From positions 111,085,148-111,149,147 of the forward strand of contig CM035417.1 of assembly GCA_020310875.1 (NCBI GenBank): a DNA stretch of 64,000 bases. The letters are read 5' to 3'. Within the stretch, counting starts at the first letter, position 1. Each line of letters opens with the position of its first letter. The stretch comes from Ceratopteris richardii (Eukaryota > Streptophyta > Polypodiopsida > Polypodiales > Pteridaceae). The notes beneath the pieces are model-generated. The model did no database searches and had not been told where the DNA came from. It saw only the letters and a list, made by a program, of their open reading frames with translations. Of the stretch, positions 35,701 to 49,682 are shown piece after piece. A program made the position numbers and the translations under genes.

Positions 35701-36575
35701 TCTTTATCAAACGTAAAAGGCGTTATGCCAAAAAATGTAACCGCTATATCAATGACCACATGGGCGTACATAAGCGATATCCACAGAAGCATACATGGTT
35801 TTTATGTGCTCAATATATGCAGTAAAATGATACTAAAAAGCTAAACGCACAGCCCAAAAACTAGCCAAAAACACCTGCAAGTGTCTGTCAACTCTGATGT
35901 TTTAAGCTCAAATAACGTGCATACATTTGCAGCGGATGCTCCCACCAAAATTGAAAACCTTTCGAGAAACCTGTAGTTTTGTGAGTGTGACTGAAAACAC
36001 AGCCCCAAATGGTGATATTTGTTGTCAGAGAAGTACAAAGAGCACTCTTCTTGGTATTCTTGGACCTCTGTGAAGAGAACTATGTGGAAAAGTACTCCAA
36101 AATGGCTCAAAAGACACCCCACAAATGCTTCAAAAATATGCTTTGAAAGCAAAGAATGAAGCTTATGCCAAGGTCTATGCCTTGGTCGCCACCTTAGTCG
36201 TAAGCCTTGGAGAATGCCGAGGGGGGGGGGGTGGTGTGCTCGCTTCCCTTGCACAAAAGGAACAAAGCTTTTGCGTCGAACCGCTCTGATACTAGTGAAG
36301 GGATTTGATGGCGATGCGCCACGGTGCATCCTCCTTGTTGAGAGCCCCATGACAATATCATCGAAGTAGAAAATGGAGTTCCGAAGGCCGTACACACAAT
36401 ACTACACATAGAGGGAACATAATATGTAGAAAAACACAATACACAGGGAGCATGAAGACAAACTTCTTACATCTTACAAATGCGGTCAAACTTAGAGTCT
36501 GTGACTGACCATGCCACTATATGTTTTATTAAAGAACATATACAAATAAGTGTCCAGTGGCCATTTGGCCTTTCA
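35701..36575. repeat. Diverged direct repeat R1, right arm
   Basis: Counterpart of 254-1,128 and diverged partner of 45,107-46,222. It includes a run of about 11 G near 36,221 and the primer-binding-site-like string near 36,290 on the minus strand. Confidence 0.6.
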
Positions 36576-38215
36576 TATTGACACTAACGATAACATTGGC
36601 TTAATATTACAAGGCATAGAATTTGCCTAATTACAGTGTCTAAATATCAACAACTTTAAGCTTGTAGACAAAATCCTCTATGCATTTATTGCTAAATTCA
36701 TAAATAGGAGTTTTTCATGACACAAACTATGGTCAAAATATCCAACAAGAAACTAGTGAAACTCTAAGACTAGAGGCCAACTGAATTCTAGAGATATGTA
36801 TACCAAAATATTTTCGTAGAAATGAGAAGATAATGACTTATTTCCTCAATAAATAAAATATTTCTAAATTAACAACAATTTTACTTTGTATGCAACCATT
36901 CTGTCTAGCTAATTCGAGGGAAAAATGCATGAAAATCAAAGATAATTTGGGAAAGAGCTTAAAATTACATGCTTCACCTATGTGGAGTACATGTTGAGCA
37001 CAAAGTCTAGGACATTTCTTTCAATTGATGCAATGTGAAACTACTAGCCAAGGAGTTTGGTTTGAAACAAGAAGTTAGGTTTGAATAAAACCAATCACAA
37101 TCAATTTATTGTATGCCCTAGATAGTGCTTATAGGGTGGAGGAAGCCATCCTATGTATGTGTGTACTCATATGCTACTCTGGATTGTTTCTACAATCTCT
37201 GGTATGCATGATAATATCCACGTATTCAACATCCTTAATATCAATATCCGCACCAAAATATTAGTATTTTGCTCCAATATTACAATAATATGGATACACA
37301 TTGAGAACTTAATCTTACATGTATGGACAAGAACAAAGGCCAAATGTGGAGTGTCGTAGTTAGTATTCGACTCAAACCATGTTGGATCATAAACCCCCTT
37401 CTACTTCACATGTAGTATCTATTAAGTATGGGCATGTTGAAGAGAATCATAAATGCTTCTAGTGCATTATACATTGACGATCCTAGAAGTTAATAATTAT
37501 GAAGGTCAATATAAGTTTAAGCTAGTGTATCTATACTTTAATAGGCTTTTGATAGTGAAACAAATTATTTTGAATTTTATGAATTACATTATGAGGATAA
37601 TTATTATAATGAAGAATTAGGCCATTTTATGCATGTAGACAAAATTTTGGGATGAAACATTTTATATTCTTTCTATAAACCTTATCTACATCATGTTTTC
37701 CGGTTGAAAATTGAATGTGAAGGTAAAAGAACTAGGAAAAATTATGTATGAGAGAAATGTAGAGCACACATAAGAGAATAAAAGTGTATCTATGAACTTT
37801 TTGTGAATCATATTTTAGGAACCTTGTTTAGGGCTCTACACTACGTTCACTCTAAGAAAATGCCTTGATTTTATTCTCTCTAGAATTTCTAAATTTGTAG
37901 GGTTCAAAAGTGATACTTGGAGGCAAATTTGGAGCCACCTCATCTCTAACATCACAGTGCAGATAAAAAACTTGAATAAAAGTCTCTCTCACGAGCTTAA
38001 GCTAATTCCTCATTGTTTTTGAGTTATAGGGCTAGGAAAAGTGCGGTTTTGTTATGTACTTAAAAAAAGGGATAATCTCTATTTCTATTCGAATCACTGA
38101 GTTTGATGCATACATGTGGACATGCACAGTTATGGATGTCTTCATATGTATGTTTTTGTTGTTTTTCTTCTACCTTTGATAGGTAATCATAAATAAAGCA
38201 CTACTACAAGTGCAT
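36576..38215. other. AT-rich stretch with no recognisable gene, right arm
   Basis: Counterpart of 1,129-2,640. No gene seen. Confidence 0.5.
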
Positions 38216-38638
38216 GCTTTTGCAAAAGTTTTGTGGAGAATCGACTTTCTCTAAATTTGGTGGATTGCACACTTCTTTGGGTAGTGATCAATTGTGTTAT
38301 AAGAAGATTTTCACATCAAAGAGAAGGAGATCAGAAATCAGAGAATTACCTTGTGATTGAGAGTGTGAGTGTGAATGAGATTGTGATAGCTCGAGGGTGG
38401 TTCAGAGGTTCACGCTTTGTCAAGAAGCTATGTTCTATAGCTATTGTATCGATTGATTCACACCTATCATATCAAAATTTCTCTTTCTCTGAGTCACATC
38501 TTGTCTACTCTTTTGCATTGCATTTTCCCTTATTTTCTGCAAGTTCTATTTTTCTCTCTTCCACTACTCTTGAATGATTGAAAGCTTGTGATTGAGGATA
38601 GATTGTGATTGAGGAAATGATAGAAGTGGTATCAGAGC
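38216..38638 (+). other. Probable LTR tail and primer-binding site of the dead Gypsy element, right arm
   Basis: TGGTATCAGAGC at 38,627-38,638, 20 bases before the gag start at 38,659. Confidence 0.55.
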
Positions 38639-38658
38639 ACAATCAATCCTTAGGAACA

Positions 38659-39381
38659 ATGGAAGGTTTGACACAAAAGGTTCATGAGCAACAAGAGCTT
38701 ATTTAGAAGCTTCTTTGAGAATTATGCAAAGAATGAGGCAAAACACAATGAGAAGGCATAACAAATTTGTTCTTGGAGCTGAACGATGAAGTAGATGAAG
38801 CTATAAGAACATCTAGTATGCCTAGATGAAGACAAAAATGCAGTTATGAAGATATGGAGCCAGGTGAGTTTTCCCTTAAGCAAGTCTTCAAGAAGGCAAA
38901 ATTGAATGATTTTGATGGTGAGAAGGAGAGGGGTGAAGATATGGAGGCATGGATTGAAGATCTAGAGGATTTCTTTGATCTTTGATAATTTACTCAGGAG
39001 TCCAAGGAAAAATTTGGGATCCTACACTTGCATGGCATCATAAACCTATGAGTGACGTCCTATATGCAGTCTCGAGCACATTTTGGTCCGATTCTATAGA
39101 AGGAATTTAGAGAGCAAGCACAAAAATGCTATTGTTCTCCACACTACCACATGGAGAACAAGATGGAGTTCTACAAATTTCAAGAACATGAAAGTGACAA
39201 ACATGGCTTGTCTATTGATGAGTACAAAGAGAAGTTCCTACATGTTCACAAATATGCATTTGAGGTTAGTGGTGATGCTCTAAAGAGCAAGTTTATTGAA
39301 GGGTTGCATGAAGAGCTTTGCTATCAAGTCAAGGGATTTGGATGTGTCCCACTTTTCAAGGGAGTCACTCATAACAAGTGA
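38659..39381 (+). pseudogene. Dead Gypsy-type gag, right arm
   Basis: Counterpart of 3,084-3,807 with the same domain pieces. The central segment is slightly better preserved here (DMEAWIEDLEDFFDL before the stop). It is still broken by several stops, and no downstream polyprotein is attached. Confidence 0.6.
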
Positions 39382-39734
39382 TGTGAGAAGTGGTGGAAAG
39401 TAATGCCTATGTGGGTGTGTTTGGAGGTGTGTGTGTGTGTACATGAGAGAGAGTGATGAGGGGGTTAAGGGAGGTTTCTTATTCAAGCAAAAGAAATGAA
39501 CAAAGATTAGACTAGAAATTGAGAAAATAAAGGTGGTAGCAAAGGCCAACCAAAGGCCACATAGATCCACAGCTAATTCCAAGTGGGAGCCGCTAGCAAT
39601 GGATATACAAATATATAGAATAATAGATGCGATTGAAATACACATCAAAGTACATCAGTTCCATTGTAGTGATTCTAGATTCTTTCATCACTTTATGGGG
39701 TACGTGTGGTGTTTGTTAAAGATCTGGTCTAAGC

Positions 39735-42171
39735 CTTACTTTTTGTTCAAGGATGATTCACACAAAGCATATGATAGGATTGAATAGAACTCTACTCTCC
39801 ACTCCTTGCATTTGCTGGGGGCTAGTGAACACTTCATTAGATATGTTCACATCCTCTCTTTGGGAATGCTCACTCTAGAGTGACCATAAATGGTTCTATT
39901 TCCAAAACCTTTGGACATATTAGTTCTATTGCACAAGTTTTCCCCCTTGCCTCCTTATCGTTGCCATAGCGAGTGATACTCTTGGTTGACTATTGAAGGA
40001 ATTTATCAATGGTAGTCAAGTTCAACTTATTCACATTCCTACTCCCCCCTCACCCTCACTTGTGCCTTCAATTTTCTTTTTGTGTTGAAAAATGTTAATA
40101 GTATCTCTACTTAAAACTTCTTGGAATGCCTCTCCGTTTGTTTCTTGGTTATTTGTTGATGCGAACTAGAAGAAATACCTATTTTAAGAGTTTAGTCCCT
40201 CAACGTGTTTGTAAGTTGGGCTATATGATTATCAATGAAGGGGTGGTATACTTGGGATACATGTGGGTTTCAATGTTATTAATGCTAGAGATCGGATTGG
40301 GTCCTAGATAGGTTTAGAGGTAAAGTATTAAAACTTTATGCTCTTAAAAAATCCTTGCCTAACACAATCTTTCTACTTAATGACTTCTTGATGCCTTCTC
40401 GTACTTACCTTTTAGCTTACCAAAAACCTTGAAACAAATAAAGTGACTGGGTATGTATGATTTCTGGGATATTTAACTGGGGTGATAATGCTCATGTCAC
40501 CAAAATTTGTAAGGTTTCTTTGCCTATCTAGGGGTGATAATGCTCATGTCACCAAAATTTGTAAGGTTTCTATGCCTATCTAGTGCCTGAAAAAAAAAGT
40601 GAAGGAGGATTGGGAGTTTTATGTCCTATCAAGATGTCTTAGAATTTGGTTGCCAAGTGGATATGGAGGGATATTGATTGAAATGCCTATGATATAAAGC
40701 ACACATTTCTTTAAGAAGGCATAATTCAGCATGGTGTTTTGAATAGCAACAAAGAAAAAAAAAATGGAATCAATGATCGGCGGTGTAAAGTCTATGGGCA
40801 TGAACAAGACTCGATGCATCGTTGGATTCGCTAACAACCTGGCAGCAAAGTGGCTTATCAAGGCATGGAGCAATAGTGAGTCCTCTTGGGCTAAATTGAT
40901 CTTCATAAATATGGAAGACCTTACCTTAGTTGACCATCCTGGTTGGAAGGACATAGGGATTCTCCGCTTTTGTTCTCCCCCCACCCGGTGTCCCCTAAAG
41001 GCTCTAGCCTCGTGTGTTGTTTATGGAAGAGTTGGAACAAGGCCAAACAATTCATCCGAATCAGTGATGAGTGGAAGTGGGCAGCTGGGATAAGACAAAA
41101 TGACTCTATCTGGTTCTCGATCGGTAGCATTAGGGGGTGGAGCCTTAGAACCTCCAAACTGCAAAGCGGTTATGGAACAAGGGGTTCAAACAATGGAAAC
41201 AACTCTGGAAACAAGAGACTAGCCAGTGGATTAGGTTCGAAGACTTGGACCCGAGCCTTAGAGTTACCCTTGAGGAATGGATTCTTCTTCAAGGCAGGTG
41301 TTTCGCATGGGACCGCTCAACTACCCGCCTTCTCTATGGTCAGGATCTTCCTTGCTTGGAGGGCCTCAAACGGAGCAATGGAAAGAAACTATCCGGAATC
41401 CCCAACTTCAAAGAGAACTTAGATGTTCATTACACTCTTAACAAGAGATGGTGCCTTTCTTCGACTAAACTTCGATGGGAACTAAAATTCATGTCCATTT
41501 GGCACCCCCTAATTGAGATAAAAAAGTCCGTTCTCATGTGGAAGATCTTGCATAAAGGTATCTGGTCCAATGCAAGGGCTAACAAAATTTGTGGTGTGCC
41601 GCCATGGTGCAAGCGTTGCCATCGATGCATCGAAGATTTAGCTCACCTGTTCTTTGATTGACCCAAGTCCCATGTTATCTGGTGTCACGTGACCCGGCCT
41701 ATTGAGACTCACTAACCAAATCAATTAGCAACAGGTGTTGTTGGGTGAGGCGGTCCGCTGCTCATCGAGGCTGTGGAATGCCATCAGGGGTGAGACTCTT
41801 TGGAAGATTTGGAGGAAGCGATGTGCTGTCAATTTTGGCCAAACTCCTAAGGAATGGTCGATCGAGAAATCCTTGTTTCTTCTAGGTAAAAGAGTCTCCC
41901 TAGGTAAGAGATCTCCACCGTTTAGACATCACTGTATTTATCTCCTCAAAAACAACAAGTTAAAACCCAAATGGGTCCCACATGAGGGTGATGATAGATT
42001 TATCCGCCTCATTTGTAATGCCCTCTAGCTTGCCATACTCCTCCCCTCCTTTGTTAGATCTGGGGGTCCCATGGGCACTAGTCCCATTCACTTGTAACTT
42101 TTCTTCTTTATTTTAATTAAAGTCCGGGAAAATAGGCTAAGGCCGAACTTCCTTTTATTAAAAAAAAAAGA
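39735..42171 (+). pseudogene. LINE, polymerase to 3' end (plus strand)
   Basis: The right arm keeps the whole 3' half of the LINE whose start is seen in both arms. After the polymerase motifs and the 40,126-40,311 segment, a frame at 40,764-41,093 contains FANNLAAKWLIKAW. The C-terminal cysteine/histidine domain follows (41,245-41,661: SVLMWKILHKGIWSNARANK, CKRCHRC, HLFFD), then the usual tail (41,735-42,028: LWNAIRGETLWKIWRK). The element ends with a poly(A) tract at 42,161-42,170. Frameshifts between these blocks make it inactive. Confidence 0.85.
40481..40583 (+). repeat. 52-bp tandem duplication inside the LINE
   Basis: The segment starting GGGGTGATAATGCTCATGTC occurs twice in a row with one difference. 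Confidence 0.9.
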
Positions 42172-42656
42172 CTCAATGCATCATGCTTGTGCTTCCATAA
42201 GCTTCATTTCAGAACAGAAAAGTTCATCGTAGATTGCAAGGTGTCTCACATCAACTTTCTATATGAGGCTCACAAACCCCAAATGGCAGAAACAATAAAT
42301 TACAAATCACATCCCGATGTCGAAGTTGCACGTTGTGTCTCAAACGACGGAGAGCGATTGATTGCCTCCTTTTTTTATAGTCCGAGTTGATCAACTTGCA
42401 GCTTGCAAGTTGGCCGTTCACTTAAGTAGTACTTCAGAGCTTCCCAGGGTGCAATCATAGTTAAGTAGACGGCGTCGAATATGCTGTCGTAGGATGATAG
42501 GTAGCGGCGCTTGGCTTTGGGTGAAGAGAGAGCAGGGTACCACCGTACCGTAGGAGCGCGAATTGCAATCATAGACACGAGTGCAGGTCGAGTACGAATC
42601 TCAATTAAGACCGAATTTCGTCTCGACGCCCTCACATTTGTCACATGCCAAGTTTA
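42172..42656. other. Unassigned stretch between two oppositely oriented LINEs
   Basis: Starts after the poly(A) of the plus-strand LINE and ends at the poly(T) of the next one. It is less AT-rich than its surroundings. Small frames on both strands (42,187-42,390; 42,375-42,644) resemble nothing known. Confidence 0.5.
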
Positions 42657-44460
42657 TTTTTTTTTTGAGAAAACAGGAAATTTAAAATTGATGTAGGACA
42701 AAAAAAAGTACAAAGGATCTTCCAAGAGGAAGGGAGATCTTACAACTTAAGTCCTTCAATATGCAACCTGATGAAGCTAGACATACTATCTCTAGTAATA
42801 GAGTGAGATTGGAGCAGTTTGGATCTCCACATATTACAAGGGTACTTTTTGATAATGAGATGGGGGCTAAGATCACCTGAGGAGTTACTACAGGAATTTT
42901 TGAGACAAAAATCAATAAGTCTAACTATGCCCATCATACAAGAGGAAAAAATGATCTTTACAATGTTTATCAAAAATTTTGATGTTCCTGTCTTTCCAAA
43001 TAGCCCACAAGATGTGAGCTCTCAGCAATTGCCAAAGCACTATGTCCATTTTATTAGATTCTCCAAAAAGAAGAACTCTGAAGTCTGGGGGCTTAACTCC
43101 AGCAGTTTGATAGTACAGAAAAAAGACATTCCAGTATCTGGAAGAATTTTTGTATTTGAAGAACATGTGTTCCAAATCTTCATTCAAACCACAGAAGTGA
43201 CAAAGGCCTGCATCAATTTTAAAATTCCTCGCCTTGCTGCCAGTCCAAACACCCCTGTGCAGGATCAACCAAAGAAGGTAGGAGTGTTTAATGGCCACTG
43301 GAAAGGACCAGGTGCACTAAAATCTATATCTCCATTGTTGAGAAGTCCAAGAGAGACACCATTTTCTATTGAGCCTTCCAATCAGTAGTCTAATACTGGT
43401 GCAAGATCTTTTAAAGTTAGTGAACATGTCAAGAGAAACTTCTGCAAGACTGACAGTCTTCTCCCACAGATTGTTATCCAGGATTTCCAGCAGCTTTGCC
43501 TTTTTGTCCTGAAGAATCTATTTGCAGGCAATAGACAAGGAATCAATATTCATTAATTGCGGATCATCAAGAACATTACCATTGCTAATCATGTCATTCC
43601 AATTGTTAAATCCCTTCCTTCTACATTTGTTCCATCTAATAGGGAAGAAGGAGATGAGTTCTTTAACATGACACCCAATCCAAATGGAGTCCTGCATCAA
43701 AAAAGAGTAGTTGAACTGAAACCATACAGGTAATTTGTACTCCCTTTTAATAGCCATCCAGGATTTCCAGAAGTTGCAAACAAGCACACTTCCTTTGGGC
43801 ACAAAAATAGCAGGAGAGACTACCACATCCCAGACATCAAAGTTAGACCAACTCTTATTATCTTTAATCCAAAATTTTGGGATATTCCTTTTGATGAGAC
43901 AGGCCCAAAAGTCATCAGAAGATACTGCCCTACAAATCCATTTAGCTGCCATCTGAGTAGCCATTCTGGTTGGCCAAGTCAAACCCAGCCCACCTTCAGA
44001 CTTCTTCATGCAACAGATTTTCCAGGCCACCTCGGGGATTTTATTTTCTCCCCATAAGAATCTTCGAGCAAGAGAGATTGTTTGAGCCATCTGTTTCTTA
44101 ATTGGATGCCAACAAGACAAGAAATAGGACAGACAAGGGAGAATACAGTGCTTGAGAACAAAGGATCTTTGAGCAATATTAGTCTGAAAATCAATCCACT
44201 TAAAAATTTTATTTCTAAACTTGTCTAAGACCCAACTCCACCTTTGTTCATGAGTGATTTCAAAGCCCATGGGGATGCCCAGCAGTCTGAAGACAGAGCC
44301 TTTTTTAATTATCTCACAACCTGCAATTTTAACACAGTCTGGAATACAACCATTAGATTGCTTACTCATGGCACAAACAAGTGTAGCGAGCACTTTTCCT
44401 CTCCCAATGTTGTGTGAGGCTCAATGTGAGAATGGAGCTCTATGTTTTAATCAATTTTGC
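42657..44460 (-). pseudogene. 5'-truncated LINE (minus strand)
   Basis: Poly(A) end seen as poly-T at 42,657-42,668. The frame at 43,518-44,393 covers the polymerase C-terminal part (VFRLLGIPMGFEITHEQRW, ARRFLWGENKIPEVAWKICC, GGLGL). The frame at 42,921-43,298 holds the cysteine/histidine domain (CHFCGL, LEHMFFKY). The 5' end is lost near 44,460, as is usual for LINE insertions. It is less decayed than the other LINEs, with 291 open codons in a row, suggesting later insertion. Confidence 0.85.
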
Positions 44461-44724
44461 ATTTGAGAACGGATTTTTTTCTAAAATAAAGATAACACCA
44501 AATTGAAATATAGTACAGAGAAAATGTAGCACTCATAAGGTTCTCGAACAAGAGGACCATAGAGAAACAACGGGTACACTTGAAGGAAGGACTTTCTCCA
44601 ATTACATGGGGAAGAGATATTATAAAATCATTTTTTTCTTAAGAGACAACAAGAAAAAGTATTAAGTTAAAGGGTAGGACCCCAATAAATAGGGGGATAT
44701 ATCATCAGGGGAACATTACAATGA
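44461..44724. other. AT-rich stretch, possibly a decayed LINE 3' end
   Basis: Poly-T-like runs near 44,470 and 44,630 followed by sequence resembling LINE 3' ends. No coding is seen. Confidence 0.35.
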
Positions 44725-45091
44725 AAGTGGGCAGCTAGGATAAGACAAAATGACTCTATCTGGTTCCCAATCAATGGCATTAGGGGGTGGAGTCCTGGAA
44801 CCTCCAAATTGCTAAGCGGTTATGGAACAAGGGTCTCAAATAGTGGAAATAGCTCTAGAAACAAGAGACTAGCCAGTGGATCAGGTTCGAAGACTTAGAC
44901 CCAAGACATAGAGTTATCCTCGAGGAATGGAATCTTCTTCAGGGCAGGTGTTTAGCGTGGGACCGCTCAACTACCCGCCTTCTCTATGGACAGGATATTC
45001 CTTCCTTGGAGGGCCTCAAATAGAGCAATGGTAAGAAAATATCCAAAATCCCCAACTTCAAAGAGAACTTAAATGTTCATCACACCCTTAA
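44725..45091 (+). pseudogene. Second, diverged piece of the plus-strand LINE
   Basis: Direct match to 41,076-41,440 with many substitutions: same family, same segment just before the cysteine/histidine domain. It marks the right edge of the block missing from the left arm. Confidence 0.85.
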
Positions 45092-45106
45092 CAGCTAAGC
45101 ACAACT

Positions 45107-46222
45107 CTCTATCAAACATAAAAGGATTTATGCAAAAAACAAAAGTGCTATATCAATGACCACATGGATGTACATAAGTGGTATCCATAGAAGCATATAT
45201 AGTGTTTATGTTCTCAAAAGATGCAGTAAAATGACACTGAAAAAGTTGAGTCATAGCCCAATACTAGCCAACACCTGCAAGTGTGTGTCAACTCTGTTCT
45301 TTAGCCTCAAAAAACTTGCACCTAGGCTTGCGGTGGCTGCTCCCACCACAACTAAAACCATTCAAGAAACCTATAGATATACTAGGGTGACTGAAAACAC
45401 AACCCCACAAGGGAATATTCATTGTGAGAGAAGTATAAAGAGCACTCTTCTTGACATTTCTGAACCTATGTAAAGAGAACTATACATGAAAGTACTCCAA
45501 AATGGATCCAAGAATCACCCAAAAAATGCTTCAAAGTAGGCTTTCAAAGTAGAGAATGAAGCTTTGAGGGACCAAAACATGTTAATGTTAACCTTAGTCT
45601 CTCCCCTTCTTCAAAAACCACAAGAGTGTAGCTTAATGGTAAGAAATTGCCGATAAAGCAAGATCCAAGAGGAAGAGTACTAGGATTGCTGATCTCTCAA
45701 GAAGTACCGAGAACCTCTATCTTCCTTGATCATTGAGGTCCTCCCTCACGCACAACCAACAAAACCAATGGCACCAACAATGACTTCGGTGACTTGGATG
45801 ACAAGATATGCCAAGGTCTATGCCTTGGTTTCCACATTAGTCATAAGCCTTGGAGAAAGGCTTGGGTGGGCAGGCAAGTGGCCACTTCGCTTGCACAAAA
45901 GGAACAAAGATTTTTTGCATGAATGCTCCAATACTAGTGAAGTATTCTAATAGCAATGAACCTCAATGGAATTTCCTTCTAGAGAGCTCCATAATGATAC
46001 CCTTGACATCAAAAGCCTAGCTCCAGATGCCACACATAGCACTCCACATAGAGCCTACAAAATATGCAAAAAATAGAATACACAAACAGCAGAAACAATG
46101 ATTTCTTGGGTCTTACAAATGTGATTGAAATTCTAGTATGTGGCTGACGGCCAAAACACTATATGTTTTATTAGTGAACATATATAAAAATTTTCGATGG
46201 CCATTTCGCCTTTCACATGGAA
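45107..46222. repeat. Diverged direct repeat R2, right arm
   Basis: Counterpart of 4,877-5,988 with the same roughly 240-bp extra segment relative to R1. Confidence 0.6.
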
Positions 46223-48165
46223 AATAACAATAACAATTTCCATATTTTTCTCGATTTGCTAAGAATAGTTCTATTTAACAACAATGAGTTTTGTATCTCC
46301 TAACATCTTCTTTGCTATAACATATAACTTTGCATTCTTATGATTTTTTAACTTGTATCCATGAGGGAATAGAATAAGTTTATATTGAATGAGGACCTAT
46401 TTGCATGCATAAGAGAAATACGGTGCAACCATAATAAAACATCGTCGTGAAAAATTTCATGGCATGTTAAATAGTAGAAAACTTTCCATGTTACATAATG
46501 AGATTTGAAAGCTTTATGATCATTAATAGAATTCTTATTGTTTGACGAATAAGATATCCAATCAATCCATAAAGATTCCTGCATAAAGAAAGAACCATTA
46601 GTGGAAAACTCAAGATCCTCCCCACATTCTAGAATTGAGGGGGCGACCAAAAAACCCAAACTAATGGGGAGACAAATAAACCTTCTAAAGGATAAAGTTC
46701 ATTCATTCTTTGTAATTCTTCCAAGAGACAATGTTATCTTTTCTTTAATTCAACTAAACTATAGAATCATTTACGAGGAAGATTAGAAGACATTTTGACA
46801 CGCACAAAACTCCAATTATCCCTTTGGTTTTAGGGAGGGGAAAACATATGAAACCACTTTAGATTTTATATAAGAGTGATCATTTATAAGAATAAACATC
46901 CCCAGAAAGGACTTCAAGAAAGAGAATAACTTGGACAAAGATAACTTCTAGAACGCATCCAATAACATAAAAAATTAATAATACAAGGAATAAAATGACT
47001 GAACACAAAACTCCATAAGCTAGATAAATTCTAAGATCATATCACTTAAAGGATTTCTATCAAGAACGTTTCAATACCCACTGCATTTCTAAGAAAAGGT
47101 GCAATTTATGACCATGGGTATACTTAAAAACTTGATTACAACTCACCTTCTCTAATAATCTCACAACCATGATCTTAAATGCATTGAGGAATGAGATTAT
47201 TTGAGGCATTGAAAGCATCTTCTTTGTGGTTTACTTGAGTCACACTAATTAGCACCAATGTGGAAAGACAATTCAAGATGCTAAAAGGATGAATAGGGTG
47301 TCAATTTTGAGTATATTGCTTTCATCATTAAAGGGGAGATGAAGAATCAAGCACATGCACATCCTTAATACACATGGCAACCTTCATGAGCTATCCAAGA
47401 GGATCACTAGTTATGGAACGATGGCTAGAAGTTAAGGGACAATGAGATATGGAACCATAAATAGAGTATATGAAAAGATCGTTTTTGAACAAGATATGCA
47501 CATGATAAACCATCTACCAACACGAAGGTCATGTAATGATGATTGAATAACTAACTCCCATTTTATTGTATCATAAGAATTCCAAAACTCTACCTTAAAG
47601 AAGTAAAAGTCTTGCCCAGGCTCTTAAGAATAGTCCATCCCTTCCCAAAGAAATATGATAGCATCAAGAATATGTCTACCATGAATGAACCCTTTTTTCA
47701 CTTCAGGATTAGTTTTTTTCATGATGGGGGTGCATCTCCTAGCAAGGATGGAGGAAACATTTTTTTAGACAAAAGCCAAATACGAGATAGGGCTCAAATT
47801 ATTTATGTAATCCTTGGGCCGTCTTTTTTGTATCAACTTTATAATCGCAATATTATAATTAAGATGATGGAAACCTTAGCAATGCACTATTTCCCAATGA
47901 AAAGGATAAGGGGTAAGGAATTCTTCAAATTGGACAAAGCACTCATTAGCAGTATTATAAAAACTAGGAGACTTAGTAGGTTTCATTTTTCTAATGGTTT
48001 CTTAACCTCCTATAGAGAGGGATACGTGATGGAAGACAAGTCTTTTGTGAGCATTCCTTTCCTTTTCATTCCAAATTTGAGCCTTAACCCTCTCGATAAT
48101 GTTAGAAAGGTCCTAGAACTTAGGAAACTAAAGAAAGGCTAGGATGGCTTGGAATCATAAGCATT
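46223..48165 (-). pseudogene. Dead LINE A, right arm
   Basis: Counterpart of 5,989-7,929, with decayed reverse transcriptase on the minus strand. The 176-codon plus-strand frame at 47,612-48,142 is its antisense shadow. Confidence 0.68.
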
Positions 48166-49682
48166 CTTTTTTTTAATAAAACAAGAAGGATATATTAAAG
48201 ATGGTAAATGTACATACGTAGGGGGTAGGAGACCACCTCATGGGAAGCCAAAACAACAGAGCTCAACAACCACAACTGTAGCAAAATACAAGGAATAAGT
48301 CTAGCTCAGGAGGGAGGAAAACAACACCAAAACTACAACATAGATCTTTCTACACTAGAGAAGATCATATCTAGTCTACTGCTTGAATACAACCTAAGCA
48401 GGGTTTCTCTCCATTCACTAGGAGGTATGTCCTATAGCAGCTTGGAAACATACAGGCCTTATATTGGAGCATCTTTGACTGAATTCAAGCACTTCACAGC
48501 AATGTCTCTGAATCCCTAGTTGAATGCAAAGTAGAAGCTCTTTCTCCTCTTATTGAAGACAACTTCATTCCTCCTCTTCCAAATAAACCATAGAATATGA
48601 GATCTCCAAAGGTTTTAGAGAGCAAGATCCATTCTATTTCAGGAGCCACGGAGTAATTCTTTATAGCTTAGGAAGATGTTGAAGTTAAGACAAAAAGATT
48701 GAATAGAATTCCAAAATAGCTTAGCATGCTTGCAATTGTAGAATACATGGGGCAAGTCCTCCACAATGCCATAAAATGCACATTTACCATCAATAATATC
48801 AGCCTTCTTGGTCATGGAGCCACACCTTGATTACCATTGTGGATAATGAGCCATTGAAGAAAGGAATACTTGATGTTGGTGGGGAAAGCCCATAGGCAGA
48901 GGAATCTGTGGTGCGTTTGTCTCGTAGTCTAGTTAACACGCCATTTGGTATTTAGCTTGGAGAGAATCATGTGAACAGAGCCTTTTTTCGTTTTGTAGTT
49001 CTAGAGCATATCCATGGCCATAGCATAAAGTTACACAAGTCTACAAGTTGAACAATGCTGAAGCTTCTCCTACAGCAGGTCCTTATGCTTAATCATGACT
49101 TGCAGACAACGAGGTGAGAGGTCAGTAGTTTTAAGAATTAAATCATCAGAAATGAACTCACCATCTATAGTAAAGTCCTTCCAGGTAGAGAAGCCCTTTT
49201 TCTTGCACTTGTGAGATTTTATTATACTATCATAAGTTTTCAAGAGGGAGAGCTATCCAATCCAAATGATTTCATGTTGGTGAAAATCAGAGTGAAGAAA
49301 TAACTTTTCATTAGGACAACTAACTTTCTTGAGATCCATCCAGACCTTCTAAAGTTTGCAGCTTAGAGGACTTCCATAATGAGCAAGGGAATAGGGAGAG
49401 GCAATGATGTCCCAAAGGGAGTGATTGTTCCAAGATTTGTAAATATCTAAGGGGAATTGACCTATATTTCTTTTTATTAGGTAGGCCCAAAAATCATCAG
49501 AATCTAAAGATCTAGCAATCCATTAGGTGTCCAGATTGGAGGCCATTTTTATAAGACATAGAATACCAAGATCCCCCTCCCTTTCGGGGAGACAAAAAAT
49601 ATCCCGTGCCACCTTGGGCACCTTATTGTGATGAGGACTTCCTCCCCGTAGAAATCTCCTGTGAAGAGCAATCACATGACAT
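48166..49682 (-). mobile_element. 3' half of LINE B, right arm
   Basis: Poly-T (the LINE poly(A) end) at 48,166-48,174. The C-terminal cysteine/histidine domain is near 48,640-48,900, and VARDIFCLPE and FLRGG blocks are near 49,590-49,660. It breaks at the CACTA insertion (target CAT, 49,680-49,682). Reading on the minus strand, the protein continues directly from the segment ending at 57,516. Confidence 0.85.

Larger units (their letters stand above)
40434..45091. other. Block present only in the right arm
   Basis: Left-arm sequence jumps from about 4,850 to about 4,865 where the right arm has 4,658 bp of LINE material. The plus-strand LINE continues smoothly across the left edge, so deletion from the left arm is more likely than insertion here. 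Confidence 0.75.

Noticed and set aside
42819..43388. 189-codon plus-strand frame
   Set aside because: Antisense to the minus-strand LINE with clear cysteine/histidine domain motifs.
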